DNA of 64,000 nucleotides, from NCBI RefSeq assembly GCF_000377505.1, contig NZ_KB898185.1, positions 806,001 through 870,000 on the forward strand, read 5' to 3'. Position 1 is the stretch's first letter. Each line of letters starts with the position of its first letter. This DNA comes from Paenibacillus massiliensis 2301065 = DSM 16942 (lineage in GTDB: Bacteria > Bacillota > Bacilli > Paenibacillales > Paenibacillaceae). The notes beneath the pieces are model-generated. The model saw nothing but the letters and a program-made list of their open reading frames with translations. It did not search any database and was not told the origin of the DNA. This document shows, piece by piece, positions 30,733 through 39,016 of this stretch. The translations under genes were made by a program, and so were the position numbers.

Positions 30733-31272
30733 ATGGCTGACGCATTTACTGGCGAGATTCGAATTTTCTCTGGCAATTATGCGCCCCGCGACTGGGCTCT
30801 GTGCAATGGTCAATTACTCAAAATTACCCAATATACTGCTCTCTATTCCGTCATTGGCGTTCAATATGGAGGAGATGGGAAAACTACTTTTGCCCTTCCT
30901 AACCTCATGGGCTCAGCCGTTCTGCATCAGGGACAAGGCGCTGGTCTTACTCATCATATCGTAGGGTCCACAGCAGGCTCAGCTCAGGTAACGCTGATCT
31001 TATCCAATACGCCTAACCATACCCATACAGCTCAAGCTGTTGCTGCTAACGGTAATGAGAACAACCCAACAGGTAGCTACTGGGCACAAGCTCCCAAGCC
31101 TGCTCCTACCTTGCCACAGCCGCTTTTGTATAACTCAACCCCTGCTGCCCAAATGTCTCCTCTGTCTTTAGGAACAGTTGGCGGATCGCAGCCTCATAAC
31201 AACATGCAGCCCTTTATTGCGCAGAATTTCATCATCTGCCTGAATGGAGACTATTACCCCATCCGTTCATAA
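30733..31272 (+). CDS. Tail-collar fold protein (MdpB-like), copy 3
   Basis: 179 residues: GEIRIFSGNYAPRDWALCNG, YGGDGKTTFALPNLMGSAV, TPNHTHTAQ and QPHNNMQPFIAQNFIICLNG. AAGGAGG precedes the ATG; 23 bp after copy 2, so co-transcribed. No other phage genes are near, arguing that the trio is a resident chromosomal cluster and not a prophage remnant. Confidence 0.88.
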   Translation: MADAFTGEIRIFSGNYAPRDWALCNGQLLKITQYTALYSVIGVQYGGDGKTTFALPNLMGSAVLHQGQGAGLTHHIVGSTAGSAQVTLILSNTPNHTHTAQAVAANGNENNPTGSYWAQAPKPAPTLPQPLLYNSTPAAQMSPLSLGTVGGSQPHNNMQPFIAQNFIICLNGDYYPIRS

Positions 31273-31297
31273 ACGGAAGGTGTTTATGTATTGCACC

Positions 31298-31360
31298 ATG
31301 TCCAGTCTTTACGATTGGACATGAAGAAGCTCAGCGCAAGCGCTGAGCTTTTCTTCTTGT
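31298..31360. terminator. Double hairpin between tail-collar cluster and giant gene
   Basis: CATGTCCA/TGGACATG (31298-31323) followed by AAGCTCAGCGC/GCGCTGAGCTT (31328-31350) and TTTTCTTCTT. On the minus strand the second stem is followed by CTTCTTC. It ends two convergent units. Confidence 0.8.
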
Positions 31361-31374
31361 CATCAATGCTAATA

Positions 31375-31437
31375 TCGCAATCATAGATCTTGCAATCACA
31401 ATCATAGGTCTTACAATCGCAATTATGAGATCTACAA
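31375..31437 (-). repeat. Three 21-bp direct repeats at the end of the first giant gene
   Basis: Minus-strand units TTGTAGATCTCATAATTGCG, TTGTAAGACCTATGATTGTG and TTGCAAGATCTATGATTGCG, each followed by A. The first overlaps the last two codons of the gene at 31432-34551; the other two lie in its 3' untranslated part. Confidence 0.75.
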
Positions 31438-34400
31438 TTCAATAATGATAGCTTCCGATACCTCATGTTCTGGAGATGCTGCAGCACCCACCACGTACAT
31501 TTCATGATCCTCGAATACCGATATCGCCTTGCCTTTCAGCGCTAATTCTTCAAGCTTACTATTGCTCTTGACTGGCTTCCGGCCTGTATAAGCTACAGCG
31601 GTGCCGTCAAACGTCATTACGATCTTGTTCACATCCTTGAGGTCTACCCCTCTATTCAACGGATCATTGTTCAAGTCCTCTAGGGGTATTTCTATGGACC
31701 ACAAAGCTAACAGTCCCGGCATGATTCGGCCGAGGCCATCTCCTGCACTGCCTCCCGAATAGCTTTCGATTTTTTCCGTCACACCTTGTGGAACTGCTGG
31801 AGTAATTGAGACCTGATATTCATAAAAACCCTGGCTTTTCTTATGCACAAAATCAAATCGCTCTCCCTGCGGGTCCAGGAAGGTAGAAGAACCCATGTGA
31901 GTGAATCTCACATGAACATTGCCGGAGTCAAGTCTCGCTCCCGGCAGCTGAACCTGGCATTGACTAGCCGTCATATGTGCTTTCCCCGCAATTTTCTCTC
32001 TCACGATCTTATTGTCCAGGGACAGGGCGAAGAACGCCTGTTTATGCTCACGCAGCGCTCGGAACTGCTCCGGATAAGTAACTTCATTGAAGATCACGGT
32101 AATATTGCGATACGTCTGGATTGGCGTCTCCGAGTGATTCACTGCATCTATGATTTTATTCGTAATCGTCGCATGAATCTGGCTTAATTCGGCTACGTGG
32201 CTGCCACGAATCTGTGGGAATAGATCATGACCCAACACCATGTAACGGAACGCCTGATATTCCTGATACAAGAAGTCAATCAAGTTCTGCTTGGCATCAT
32301 TGTACATGCTGAAAATGTACGTATGGAACAAAGGTAGCGATGGGTCTACTTGATCACCCAGAGCCTGACGGAGACGCTCGTCCTCAGCGCGCAGGCGCGT
32401 AGCATCTGCCAACAGCTTTTCTTCCTCAAGGAACTTGGCACCGTAGCTCTGCACCTTTTCTTGGTAGCCCTCCACCACTTTCAGATAATCATAGAAGGCA
32501 TTGCGATAACTCTCCACTTTCTCCGCGGGAACCTTTTTGTATACAGGCTCCAGCATGCTTTCGAATTCCTTGCGTGTCATCTTGAACATGGAGGCACGAT
32601 AACCGAATTTATCTTGAGCTTCTCCCATCTGCTTGCCGATATCACGCAACTCACTGCCGCTTTGATATAGCCCATAAATAGAAGAAAACCCTTTTTTCAC
32701 ACTATTTATGGATTTGCTTAAGGCCTCTTCTTGTTTCTTCTTCTCCTTCTCAACCTGCTCCGGATCTGTGCTATGATTGCGAACCGCTACGCTTGCCTTG
32801 GACTCGAAGCAGCTACTTACAGCGGAATAAATGGCTCCCCCCGTGCGCACTGCCGCCATAACGGGGGTTACGCTAGTGACAAGAGCCACTCCATTGACGA
32901 CCAGATTGAAGGTGGCCTTCATTGAATCCAGCGCCAGTTGATTTCTTAATGCCTCCACGAACTCACCTGCGGTTGTCTCTAATGTCTTTTCCTTCTCAAA
33001 CAAATTGCCCAGCATGCTGTCAATGTCGTTTTTGAGCTCTGATCGATCCGCTATAGACTTAGCCCGCTCCTTGTCCATTGCAACAATATTGTCGGCTGAA
33101 ATCGTCAGTGCCTTCGTCAGCGCACCCTCTCGGTTGTGTTGACTATTTTGTGCCTGCATATACTCGATATAGAGATCCTCGGCCTGCTTCGCCGCCGTAA
33201 TCAGATCGCTTCCGCGCTGCTGATATTCTTTCAAAGGCATTAAAGGCGTCCAGTTCCAGGGGTTTCCAAAGTAATCCAGTCCATCACCTAATTGCGCGAG
33301 GAGAATAATCGCTTTACTGCGCAATGCCAGCCACTGAACCGAACTAGTGAGAAATAGCTTCATGAATGCTGTGGTCTGCACATCGCTTGCTCGCATCTCG
33401 TCGAACCAGTCCTCATCCGGCAAGGTGTTGATTAGCCATTCCAGCAGAACAGCTGCTTCATTCAAAGTGTCTTCACTCCCGGCCATATAAGCCACGCTAG
33501 CTTTGTGAAGTATCAGCGTTTGTTGCTCTAATGAGGCGCACAGCATCCCGTTCTGATAGAACGTAATAAATTCTTCCTGTATAGAGACTGGCTCGATTGG
33601 CGAGCCATGGAATTGAGCATGCTTGATCAACATCTTTGCCAGTTGGCCTGCCTTGCCTGGTGAAGCTGGAACAGCTCGCGCCCCATCTTGACCATCTATG
33701 CCATCTGCCCCGCTGTCACCACGTTTATCACTCTGCACAAAAGTTGGTGGAAAAACAACAAACTCTAATTCATGAGCACCTATTCCTCCCTTTCCCCCTG
33801 AATTGCCTTTACCTGGCTCGGCTTCCGCTCCAGGCTGCCCCGCTGCACTGTCCAGTGTAATCAGGTGCTCTGAGGCTGATTTCACATAGCCCACGAATAT
33901 ATCGCCACCATTACCTCCGTTACCGGATCTACCCGCATTTCCACCGTTACCGCCATTCCCACCATTTTTCCCGGGAGCAGCACCAAAAAGATAACGCCGC
34001 TTGGCATTAAACTCGATATCCTTTCCTTCCACTCCATCTGTGCCTACGGCCCCCTCGCCGCCATCTTGTCCACGCCCACCTGGACCGCCACTGGCAATCA
34101 GCTTGAGTTCTCCTCCCAGCTCATAGCGCTCCGCTACCAATACAATATGTCCACCTGCGATCCCTTGTCCTCCGTCTTTACCGTTGGCCCCGTGCTCCCC
34201 ATTCATGCCTTTCTCTTCCTTAGCTGTGCCCGATTTTGCCGGATTGTTTTCGTAGTCCTCTACAGGTATTCTTGTATAAGAAGTATCAATGGTTATTGGA
34301 CGATCTGACCAGATAATGCGAGCATTCATAGTGATATTTCTGCCTGCAACTACTAAATTCTCGCACAAATGGATTGTGTCCGCCTGGATAACGTAGTCGG

Positions 34401-34551
34401 CACTTACATCCTTGAAATATTCCTTGGTGAGCTCCAGATCCGCTGCAACCAGATGGATCGTGTCTCCGATTCGTCCCCGTTGAACCTCTGAAAATAATAG
34501 TGATTGTGCCACTTCCTCTGGTGTCATGAACCCGTTGTCTAGCGTCGTCAT
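31432..34551 (-). CDS. Giant modular protein of unknown family, copy A
   Basis: 1,039 residues from ATG 34551 (GGGAGG 8 nt upstream). I recognise no family. Residues 20-95 look like short beta strands (beta-helix-like, GDTIHLVAADLELTKEYF). 115-300 is Gly-rich with collagen-like GXX and NGGNGG runs interrupted by strands (GGHIVLVAERYELGGELKLI). 305-780 is helical, with coiled-coil-like stretches on both sides of one hydrophobic segment at 547-580 (LVVNGVALVTSVTPVMAAV). 840-1039 is beta-rich (ASQCQVQLPGARLDSGNVHV) and ends IIIEL. No signal peptide. The helix-hydrophobic-helix pattern recalls alpha pore-forming toxins, as inference only. A tandem paralogue lies at 34909-38019. Confidence 0.9.
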   Translation of the reverse strand: MTTLDNGFMTPEEVAQSLLFSEVQRGRIGDTIHLVAADLELTKEYFKDVSADYVIQADTIHLCENLVVAGRNITMNARIIWSDRPITIDTSYTRIPVEDYENNPAKSGTAKEEKGMNGEHGANGKDGGQGIAGGHIVLVAERYELGGELKLIASGGPGGRGQDGGEGAVGTDGVEGKDIEFNAKRRYLFGAAPGKNGGNGGNGGNAGRSGNGGNGGDIFVGYVKSASEHLITLDSAAGQPGAEAEPGKGNSGGKGGIGAHELEFVVFPPTFVQSDKRGDSGADGIDGQDGARAVPASPGKAGQLAKMLIKHAQFHGSPIEPVSIQEEFITFYQNGMLCASLEQQTLILHKASVAYMAGSEDTLNEAAVLLEWLINTLPDEDWFDEMRASDVQTTAFMKLFLTSSVQWLALRSKAIILLAQLGDGLDYFGNPWNWTPLMPLKEYQQRGSDLITAAKQAEDLYIEYMQAQNSQHNREGALTKALTISADNIVAMDKERAKSIADRSELKNDIDSMLGNLFEKEKTLETTAGEFVEALRNQLALDSMKATFNLVVNGVALVTSVTPVMAAVRTGGAIYSAVSSCFESKASVAVRNHSTDPEQVEKEKKKQEEALSKSINSVKKGFSSIYGLYQSGSELRDIGKQMGEAQDKFGYRASMFKMTRKEFESMLEPVYKKVPAEKVESYRNAFYDYLKVVEGYQEKVQSYGAKFLEEEKLLADATRLRAEDERLRQALGDQVDPSLPLFHTYIFSMYNDAKQNLIDFLYQEYQAFRYMVLGHDLFPQIRGSHVAELSQIHATITNKIIDAVNHSETPIQTYRNITVIFNEVTYPEQFRALREHKQAFFALSLDNKIVREKIAGKAHMTASQCQVQLPGARLDSGNVHVRFTHMGSSTFLDPQGERFDFVHKKSQGFYEYQVSITPAVPQGVTEKIESYSGGSAGDGLGRIMPGLLALWSIEIPLEDLNNDPLNRGVDLKDVNKIVMTFDGTAVAYTGRKPVKSNSKLEELALKGKAISVFEDHEMYVVGAAASPEHEVSEAIIIEL

Positions 34552-34594
34552 GGCAAAAACCTCCCATAATTTGATGTAAGTTAAGCTTGGCATT

Positions 34595-34655
34595 TCCCAT
34601 AGAAGTATGTCGATTGATGTTTTGGAAATTACTTTCATCATAATTGAAAAATGGA
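34595..34655 (-). promoter_or_regulatory. 61-bp conserved upstream block, copy A
   Basis: This noncoding block differs from 38071-38131 at only 2 of 61 positions, although flanking bases are diverged. It begins about 45 bp before the start codon of copy A. A second short conserved stretch (about 34700-34732, with ATATAGTTCTAATT on the minus strand) may be the promoter core. Confidence 0.7.
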
Positions 34656-34843
34656 CCATGAATTCCACTAATTTTTGCTTACAACTGGCCTGTTTGGGTA
34701 ATTAGAACTATATATTTAATATAAATTTTTACATTTATTATATATAATTAACAATTGTTCTGAACAAAGTGACATGGTTCAAATATCATTACAGGCCATA
34801 TCCATCACCTATTCCTCAGGCCGGCTGAGAACCGGTGCACGAC

Positions 34844-34877
34844 AGAAGGACCTTAGCCCAATAGCTAAGGTCCTTCT
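34844..34877. terminator. 14-bp hairpin after giant gene copy B
   Basis: Perfect arms AGAAGGACCTTAGC / GCTAAGGTCCTTCT, 32 bp 3' of the stop codon of the gene at 34909-38019. No clear T-run on the minus strand. Confidence 0.6.
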
Positions 34878-34908
34878 TATTATGAATGCGACAGTCCAAT
34901 CATCGGAC

Positions 34909-37900
34909 TTACAATTCAATAATGATGTTCTCTGCCCCTTCAGTTCCTGGAGCTGTCACTGCATCTGCATCATACACCTGTTCGCCCAGAGCCGTAATAT
35001 CTTTTTCATCCCGTGCTGGCTTACTGGTACCTCTCAAAGGCTTCCGATCTGTATAGGCTACAGCAGTACCGTCAAACGTCATCACAATCTTGGTAACATC
35101 CTTGAGGTCTACCCCACTATTCAACGGATCATTGTTCAGGTCCGCAAGCGGTACCTCGATGGACCACAAAGCTAACAGTCCCGGCATGATTCGGCCAAGG
35201 CCATCTCCTGCACTGCCTCCTGAATAGCTTTCAATTTTCTCCGTCACTCCACCTTGTGGACCTGCAGGAGTAATAGAGACCTGGTATTCATAAAAGCCCT
35301 TGCTTTTCTTATGCACAAAATCGAATCGCTCCCCCTGCGGGTCTAGAAACGTAGAAGAACCCATATGAGCGAATCTCACATGAACATTCCCCGAATCAAG
35401 TCTCGCACCCGGCAGCTGAACCTGGCATTGACTAGCCGTCATATGTGCTTTCCCCGCAATTTTCTCACGCACGGCCTTATTGTCCAGGGATAGGGCGAAG
35501 AACGCCTGCTTATGCTCACGCAGCGCTCGGAACTGCTCCGGATAAGTAGCTTCATTGAGGATCACGGTAATATTACGATACGTCTGGATTGGCGTCTCGG
35601 AGTGATTCACTGCTTCTATGATTTTATTCGTAATCGTCGCATGAATCTGGCTTAATTCGGCTACATGACTGCCCCGAATCTGCGGGAATAGATCATGACC
35701 CAGCACCATGTAACGGAACGCCTGATATTCCTGATATAAGAAGTCAATCAGATTCTGCTTGGCATCATTGTACATACTGAAGATATACGTATGGAACAAC
35801 GGTAGCGATGGGTCCACTTGATTGCCCAGAGCCTGACGAAGACGCTCATCCTCAGCACGAAGGCGCGTAGCATCTGCCAGCAGCTTCTCTTCTTCAAGGA
35901 ACTTGGCATTGTAGGTCTGCACCTTTCCTTGATAGCTCTCTACCACATTCAGATAATCATAGAAGGCCTTGCGATAATTTTCTACCTTCTCCTTGGATAC
36001 CTTCTTGTAGACAGGCTCCAGCATGCTTTCGAATTCCTCTCGTGTCATCGTAACCATCGAAGCACGATAACCGAACTTATCGCGGGCCTGTTCCATCTGC
36101 TTGGCAATATCTATTAGCTCACTACCGCTTTGATAGATTGCATAGCCAGAGGAAAATACCTTTTTCACATTATCCATCGACTTGCTTAGGGCTGCTTCTT
36201 TTTTCTTTTTTTCCTTATCGGTCAGCTCCGTACTTGTACCGCTATCCGCTGCTTTTGATTCAGACTCGAAGTAGCTATTGACAGCCGAGTAAATGGCTCC
36301 ACCTGCACGTAATGCAGTGATGGCAGGGGTAACATTGGTGACGAGAGCTACTCCATTGACGACCAGATCAAAGGTGGCCTTCAGTGAATCCAGTGCCAGT
36401 TGCATTTTCAAAGCCTCCACAAACTCATTTGCGGATTTTGCCAATTCATTTTCCTTCTCAGACAGGTTACTCAGCATACTATCCATCTCGGTTTTGAGCT
36501 CCGAACGAGCTGTTATAGACTTAGCCCGATCATCCTCCATTAGAACAATATTGTCCGCAGTAATAGACAAAGCCTTCTTCAGCGTGCCTTCTCGGTTCTG
36601 TTGATTATTTTGTGCCTGCATATACTCGATGTAGAGATCCTCGGCCTGCTTCGCCGCTGTAATCAGATCGCTTCCACGTTTCTGATACTCATTTAAAGGC
36701 ATTAGTGGCGTCCAGTTCCAGGGATTCCCGAAATAGTCCAGTCCCTGACCTAATTGAGCAAGGAGAATGACCGCTTTACTACGCAACGCCAGCCACTGAA
36801 CAGAGTCGGTGAACAATTGCTCCATGAAGGCGGTCGTCTGCACCTGTCTTGCTCGCATCTGGTCGAACCAACCTTCATCTGGCAAAGTGTGTATTAGCCA
36901 TGTCAGCAGAACCGCAGCTTCCGTCAGACTTTCTTCGCTCCCAGCCATATAAGCCACGCTAGCCTTGTGAATGGTGAGCATTTGTTGCTCCAGCGAAGCG
37001 CACAGGATACCCTGCTGATAGAATTTAATAAACTCTTCCTTTACAGAACCATGCTCGATGGGCGAGCCGTGGAATTGAGCGTGCTCAATCAGCATCTTTT
37101 CCAATTGGCCTGCCTTGCCTGGCACAGCCGAAGCAGCTCTCGCCCCATCGTGACCAGACTTACCGTCTGTCCCACTGTACGTACGTTCATTACTAATATA
37201 GGGAACCGGAGCCCTGTCTCCACGCCCTGGACCGTACTTGATGATCCGACCGCCCAATCCTCCTTTTCCCCCTGACTTACCGCTACCAGGCTCTGCATCC
37301 GCACCAGCCTGCCCGGCTGCACTATACAGCGTAATCAGATCCTCCCTGGCTGATTCCACATAGCCTACTAATATATCGCCACCATTACCTCCGTTACCGG
37401 ATTTCCCTGCATTTCCACCATTTCCGCCATCGCCAGCGTTTTTCCCGGCAGTAGGATCATCATTCCAAAAGAAACCGACCTCTGCATCCTTCCCTGCCTC
37501 TCCATCTGTTCCAGCAGCACCATCGCCGCCATGTTGTCCACGCCCGCCTGGACCACCGCTGGCAATCAGCCTGAGCTCCCCTCCCAGCTCATAACGCTCG
37601 GCTACCAATACAATATGTCCTCCTGCGATACCATGTCCTCCATCTTTACCATGAGCCCCATCTTCCCCATTTGCACCCTTATTTGGCTTTACTGTGCCCG
37701 ACTTGGCTGGATTGTTTTCATAGTCCTCTACAGGCACTTTGGTATACGACGTATTGATGGTTATTTGGCTGTCAGACGAGATAATACGAGCGTTCAAGGC
37801 TACATTCCTGCCCGGAATCTCCAGATTTTCACGCAAATGGATTGTGTCCGCATGAATGATGTAGTGAACATTTACATCCTTGAAGTATTCCTTGGTCAGC

Positions 37901-38019
37901 TCCAGATTCGCCGCAACCAGATGGATCGTGTCCCCAATGAGACCTCGCTGAACCTCTGAAAATAATAATGATTGTGCTACTTCCTCCGGTGTCAGGAACC
38001 CGTTGTCTAATGTAGTCAT
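34909..38019 (-). CDS. Giant modular protein of unknown family, copy B
   Basis: 1,036 residues from ATG 38019 (GGGAGG 8 nt upstream). Same architecture as copy A: MTTLDNGFLTPEEVAQSLLF head, Gly-rich region (GGNGGNAGKSGNGGNGG), helical middle with hydrophobic segment LVVNGVALVTNVTPAITAL, and beta-rich tail ending IIIEL. Identity is near complete for about 270 residues from the second helical part into the tail. It is much lower in the Gly-rich region and in the last 40 residues, suggesting either gene conversion of the core or selection for variation at the ends. The 357-bp gap to copy A holds copy A's own promoter region, so each copy is probably a separate unit. Confidence 0.9.
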   Translation of the reverse strand: MTTLDNGFLTPEEVAQSLLFSEVQRGLIGDTIHLVAANLELTKEYFKDVNVHYIIHADTIHLRENLEIPGRNVALNARIISSDSQITINTSYTKVPVEDYENNPAKSGTVKPNKGANGEDGAHGKDGGHGIAGGHIVLVAERYELGGELRLIASGGPGGRGQHGGDGAAGTDGEAGKDAEVGFFWNDDPTAGKNAGDGGNGGNAGKSGNGGNGGDILVGYVESAREDLITLYSAAGQAGADAEPGSGKSGGKGGLGGRIIKYGPGRGDRAPVPYISNERTYSGTDGKSGHDGARAASAVPGKAGQLEKMLIEHAQFHGSPIEHGSVKEEFIKFYQQGILCASLEQQMLTIHKASVAYMAGSEESLTEAAVLLTWLIHTLPDEGWFDQMRARQVQTTAFMEQLFTDSVQWLALRSKAVILLAQLGQGLDYFGNPWNWTPLMPLNEYQKRGSDLITAAKQAEDLYIEYMQAQNNQQNREGTLKKALSITADNIVLMEDDRAKSITARSELKTEMDSMLSNLSEKENELAKSANEFVEALKMQLALDSLKATFDLVVNGVALVTNVTPAITALRAGGAIYSAVNSYFESESKAADSGTSTELTDKEKKKKEAALSKSMDNVKKVFSSGYAIYQSGSELIDIAKQMEQARDKFGYRASMVTMTREEFESMLEPVYKKVSKEKVENYRKAFYDYLNVVESYQGKVQTYNAKFLEEEKLLADATRLRAEDERLRQALGNQVDPSLPLFHTYIFSMYNDAKQNLIDFLYQEYQAFRYMVLGHDLFPQIRGSHVAELSQIHATITNKIIEAVNHSETPIQTYRNITVILNEATYPEQFRALREHKQAFFALSLDNKAVREKIAGKAHMTASQCQVQLPGARLDSGNVHVRFAHMGSSTFLDPQGERFDFVHKKSKGFYEYQVSITPAGPQGGVTEKIESYSGGSAGDGLGRIMPGLLALWSIEVPLADLNNDPLNSGVDLKDVTKIVMTFDGTAVAYTDRKPLRGTSKPARDEKDITALGEQVYDADAVTAPGTEGAENIIIEL

Positions 38020-38070
38020 GGCAAAAGCCTCCCGTAACTTGATAATTTGATGTAAGTAATGCTTGTCAAT

Positions 38071-38131
38071 TCCCATAGAAGTATGTCGATTGATGTTATG
38101 GAAATTACTTTCATCATAATCGAAAAATGGA
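38071..38131 (-). promoter_or_regulatory. 61-bp conserved upstream block, copy B
   Basis: Partner of 34595-34655 (59 of 61 identical), at about 50 bp before the start codon. A further AT-rich match (ATATAGTTCTAATTTCC, minus strand) lies near 38172-38188. Confidence 0.7.
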
Positions 38132-38308
38132 GAATGAATTACATTAAATTCAGGCCTTTTATCACGATATTAGGAAATTAGAACTATATCTTTTATATAA
38201 ATTTTTACTTTTTTATTAAATAAATACCATTTATTCCGAACAAAATGACCTAGTTCTATGATGTTATATGTAGACGAAGAAATCGGTGAATGAGTTGCTG
38301 AGATTGCA

Positions 38309-38342
38309 TTGCTGGTGAAACCGATATCTGATATATTGGTTT
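38309..38342 (+). promoter_or_regulatory. GntR gene promoter overlapping a dyad
   Basis: TTGCTG (38309-38314), 17-bp spacer, TATATT (38332-38337). An imperfect dyad AAACCGATAT...ATATATTGGTTT (38318-38342) covers the spacer and -10. The predicted transcript start falls at the ATG itself. Confidence 0.55.
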
Positions 38343-38343
38343 T

Positions 38344-39009
38344 ATGGATAAACATATCATTAAGCCCATTCAACGCCTGTCGTTGCGTGATGAAGTCTAT
38401 CACACGTTAAGAAGGTCCATCATTACACTGGAGCTACAGCCTGAAGAGCGGCTCAGTGACAAGGACTTAGCTGAGAAATTCGGAATTAGCCGCACCCCTG
38501 TCCGAGAAGCGCTCAAGAAGCTGGAGGATGAAGGTCTGGTGGGATCGCTTCCGGGGTCATCTACTTTTGTTGCTCCATTACATGTGAAGGAGGCTGAGCA
38601 CGCTTTTACCGTGGTCGCTGTCTTACACGCTTTGGCGGCCAGACTTGCAGGTCCTCTATTAGAGCCCGCAGATATTCATGCTTTGGAGGACTGCAATGCC
38701 TCATTACAGCATGCCATTGAACAAGGTAATGCGATTCAGGCTGTAGAGGCAGATACGAGCTTTCACAAGGTCTTTCTGGATGTTGCAGCAAATCCTGAGA
38801 TTATATTGGCACTGGAACGTAGCATACCCAAGATTCAGCGGTTGGAAATATCACAATTCAATACCTTGAATGGCCTACAATCGGTAGAGCAGCATCTTCA
38901 AATCATGGATGCATGCAGGCTTAAAGACTACGACCGCGTCGCTCGTCTCGTTGAAGACAATTGGCTGAGTCTCGGGAAGCTGCTGACTGAGCCATCCGAA
39001 CTGAGGTGA
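38344..39009 (+). CDS. GntR family regulator, FCD type
   Basis: 221 residues: winged HTH (15-80, LRDEVYHTLRRSIITLEL; GISRTPVREALKKLEDEG) and an FCD ligand-binding domain (85-215, with TSFHKVFLDVA and VEQHLQIMDA). There is no ribosome binding site before the ATG, and the promoter's start point coincides with it, so the mRNA may be leaderless. It directly precedes, and probably controls, the exporter gene, whose GTG lies a few bases after its stop. Confidence 0.88.
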   Translation: MDKHIIKPIQRLSLRDEVYHTLRRSIITLELQPEERLSDKDLAEKFGISRTPVREALKKLEDEGLVGSLPGSSTFVAPLHVKEAEHAFTVVAVLHALAARLAGPLLEPADIHALEDCNASLQHAIEQGNAIQAVEADTSFHKVFLDVAANPEIILALERSIPKIQRLEISQFNTLNGLQSVEQHLQIMDACRLKDYDRVARLVEDNWLSLGKLLTEPSELR

Positions 39010-39016
39010 CGTGGAT

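Noticed and set aside
29579..31272. Prophage remnant
   Set aside because: Only collar-fold proteins are present. No structural, lysis, replication or integration genes or attachment repeats flank them.
31284..31505. Asp/Cys-repeat small protein on the minus strand
   Set aside because: It overlaps the end of giant gene A, the 21-bp repeats and the terminator hairpins; the repeated translation comes from those DNA repeats.
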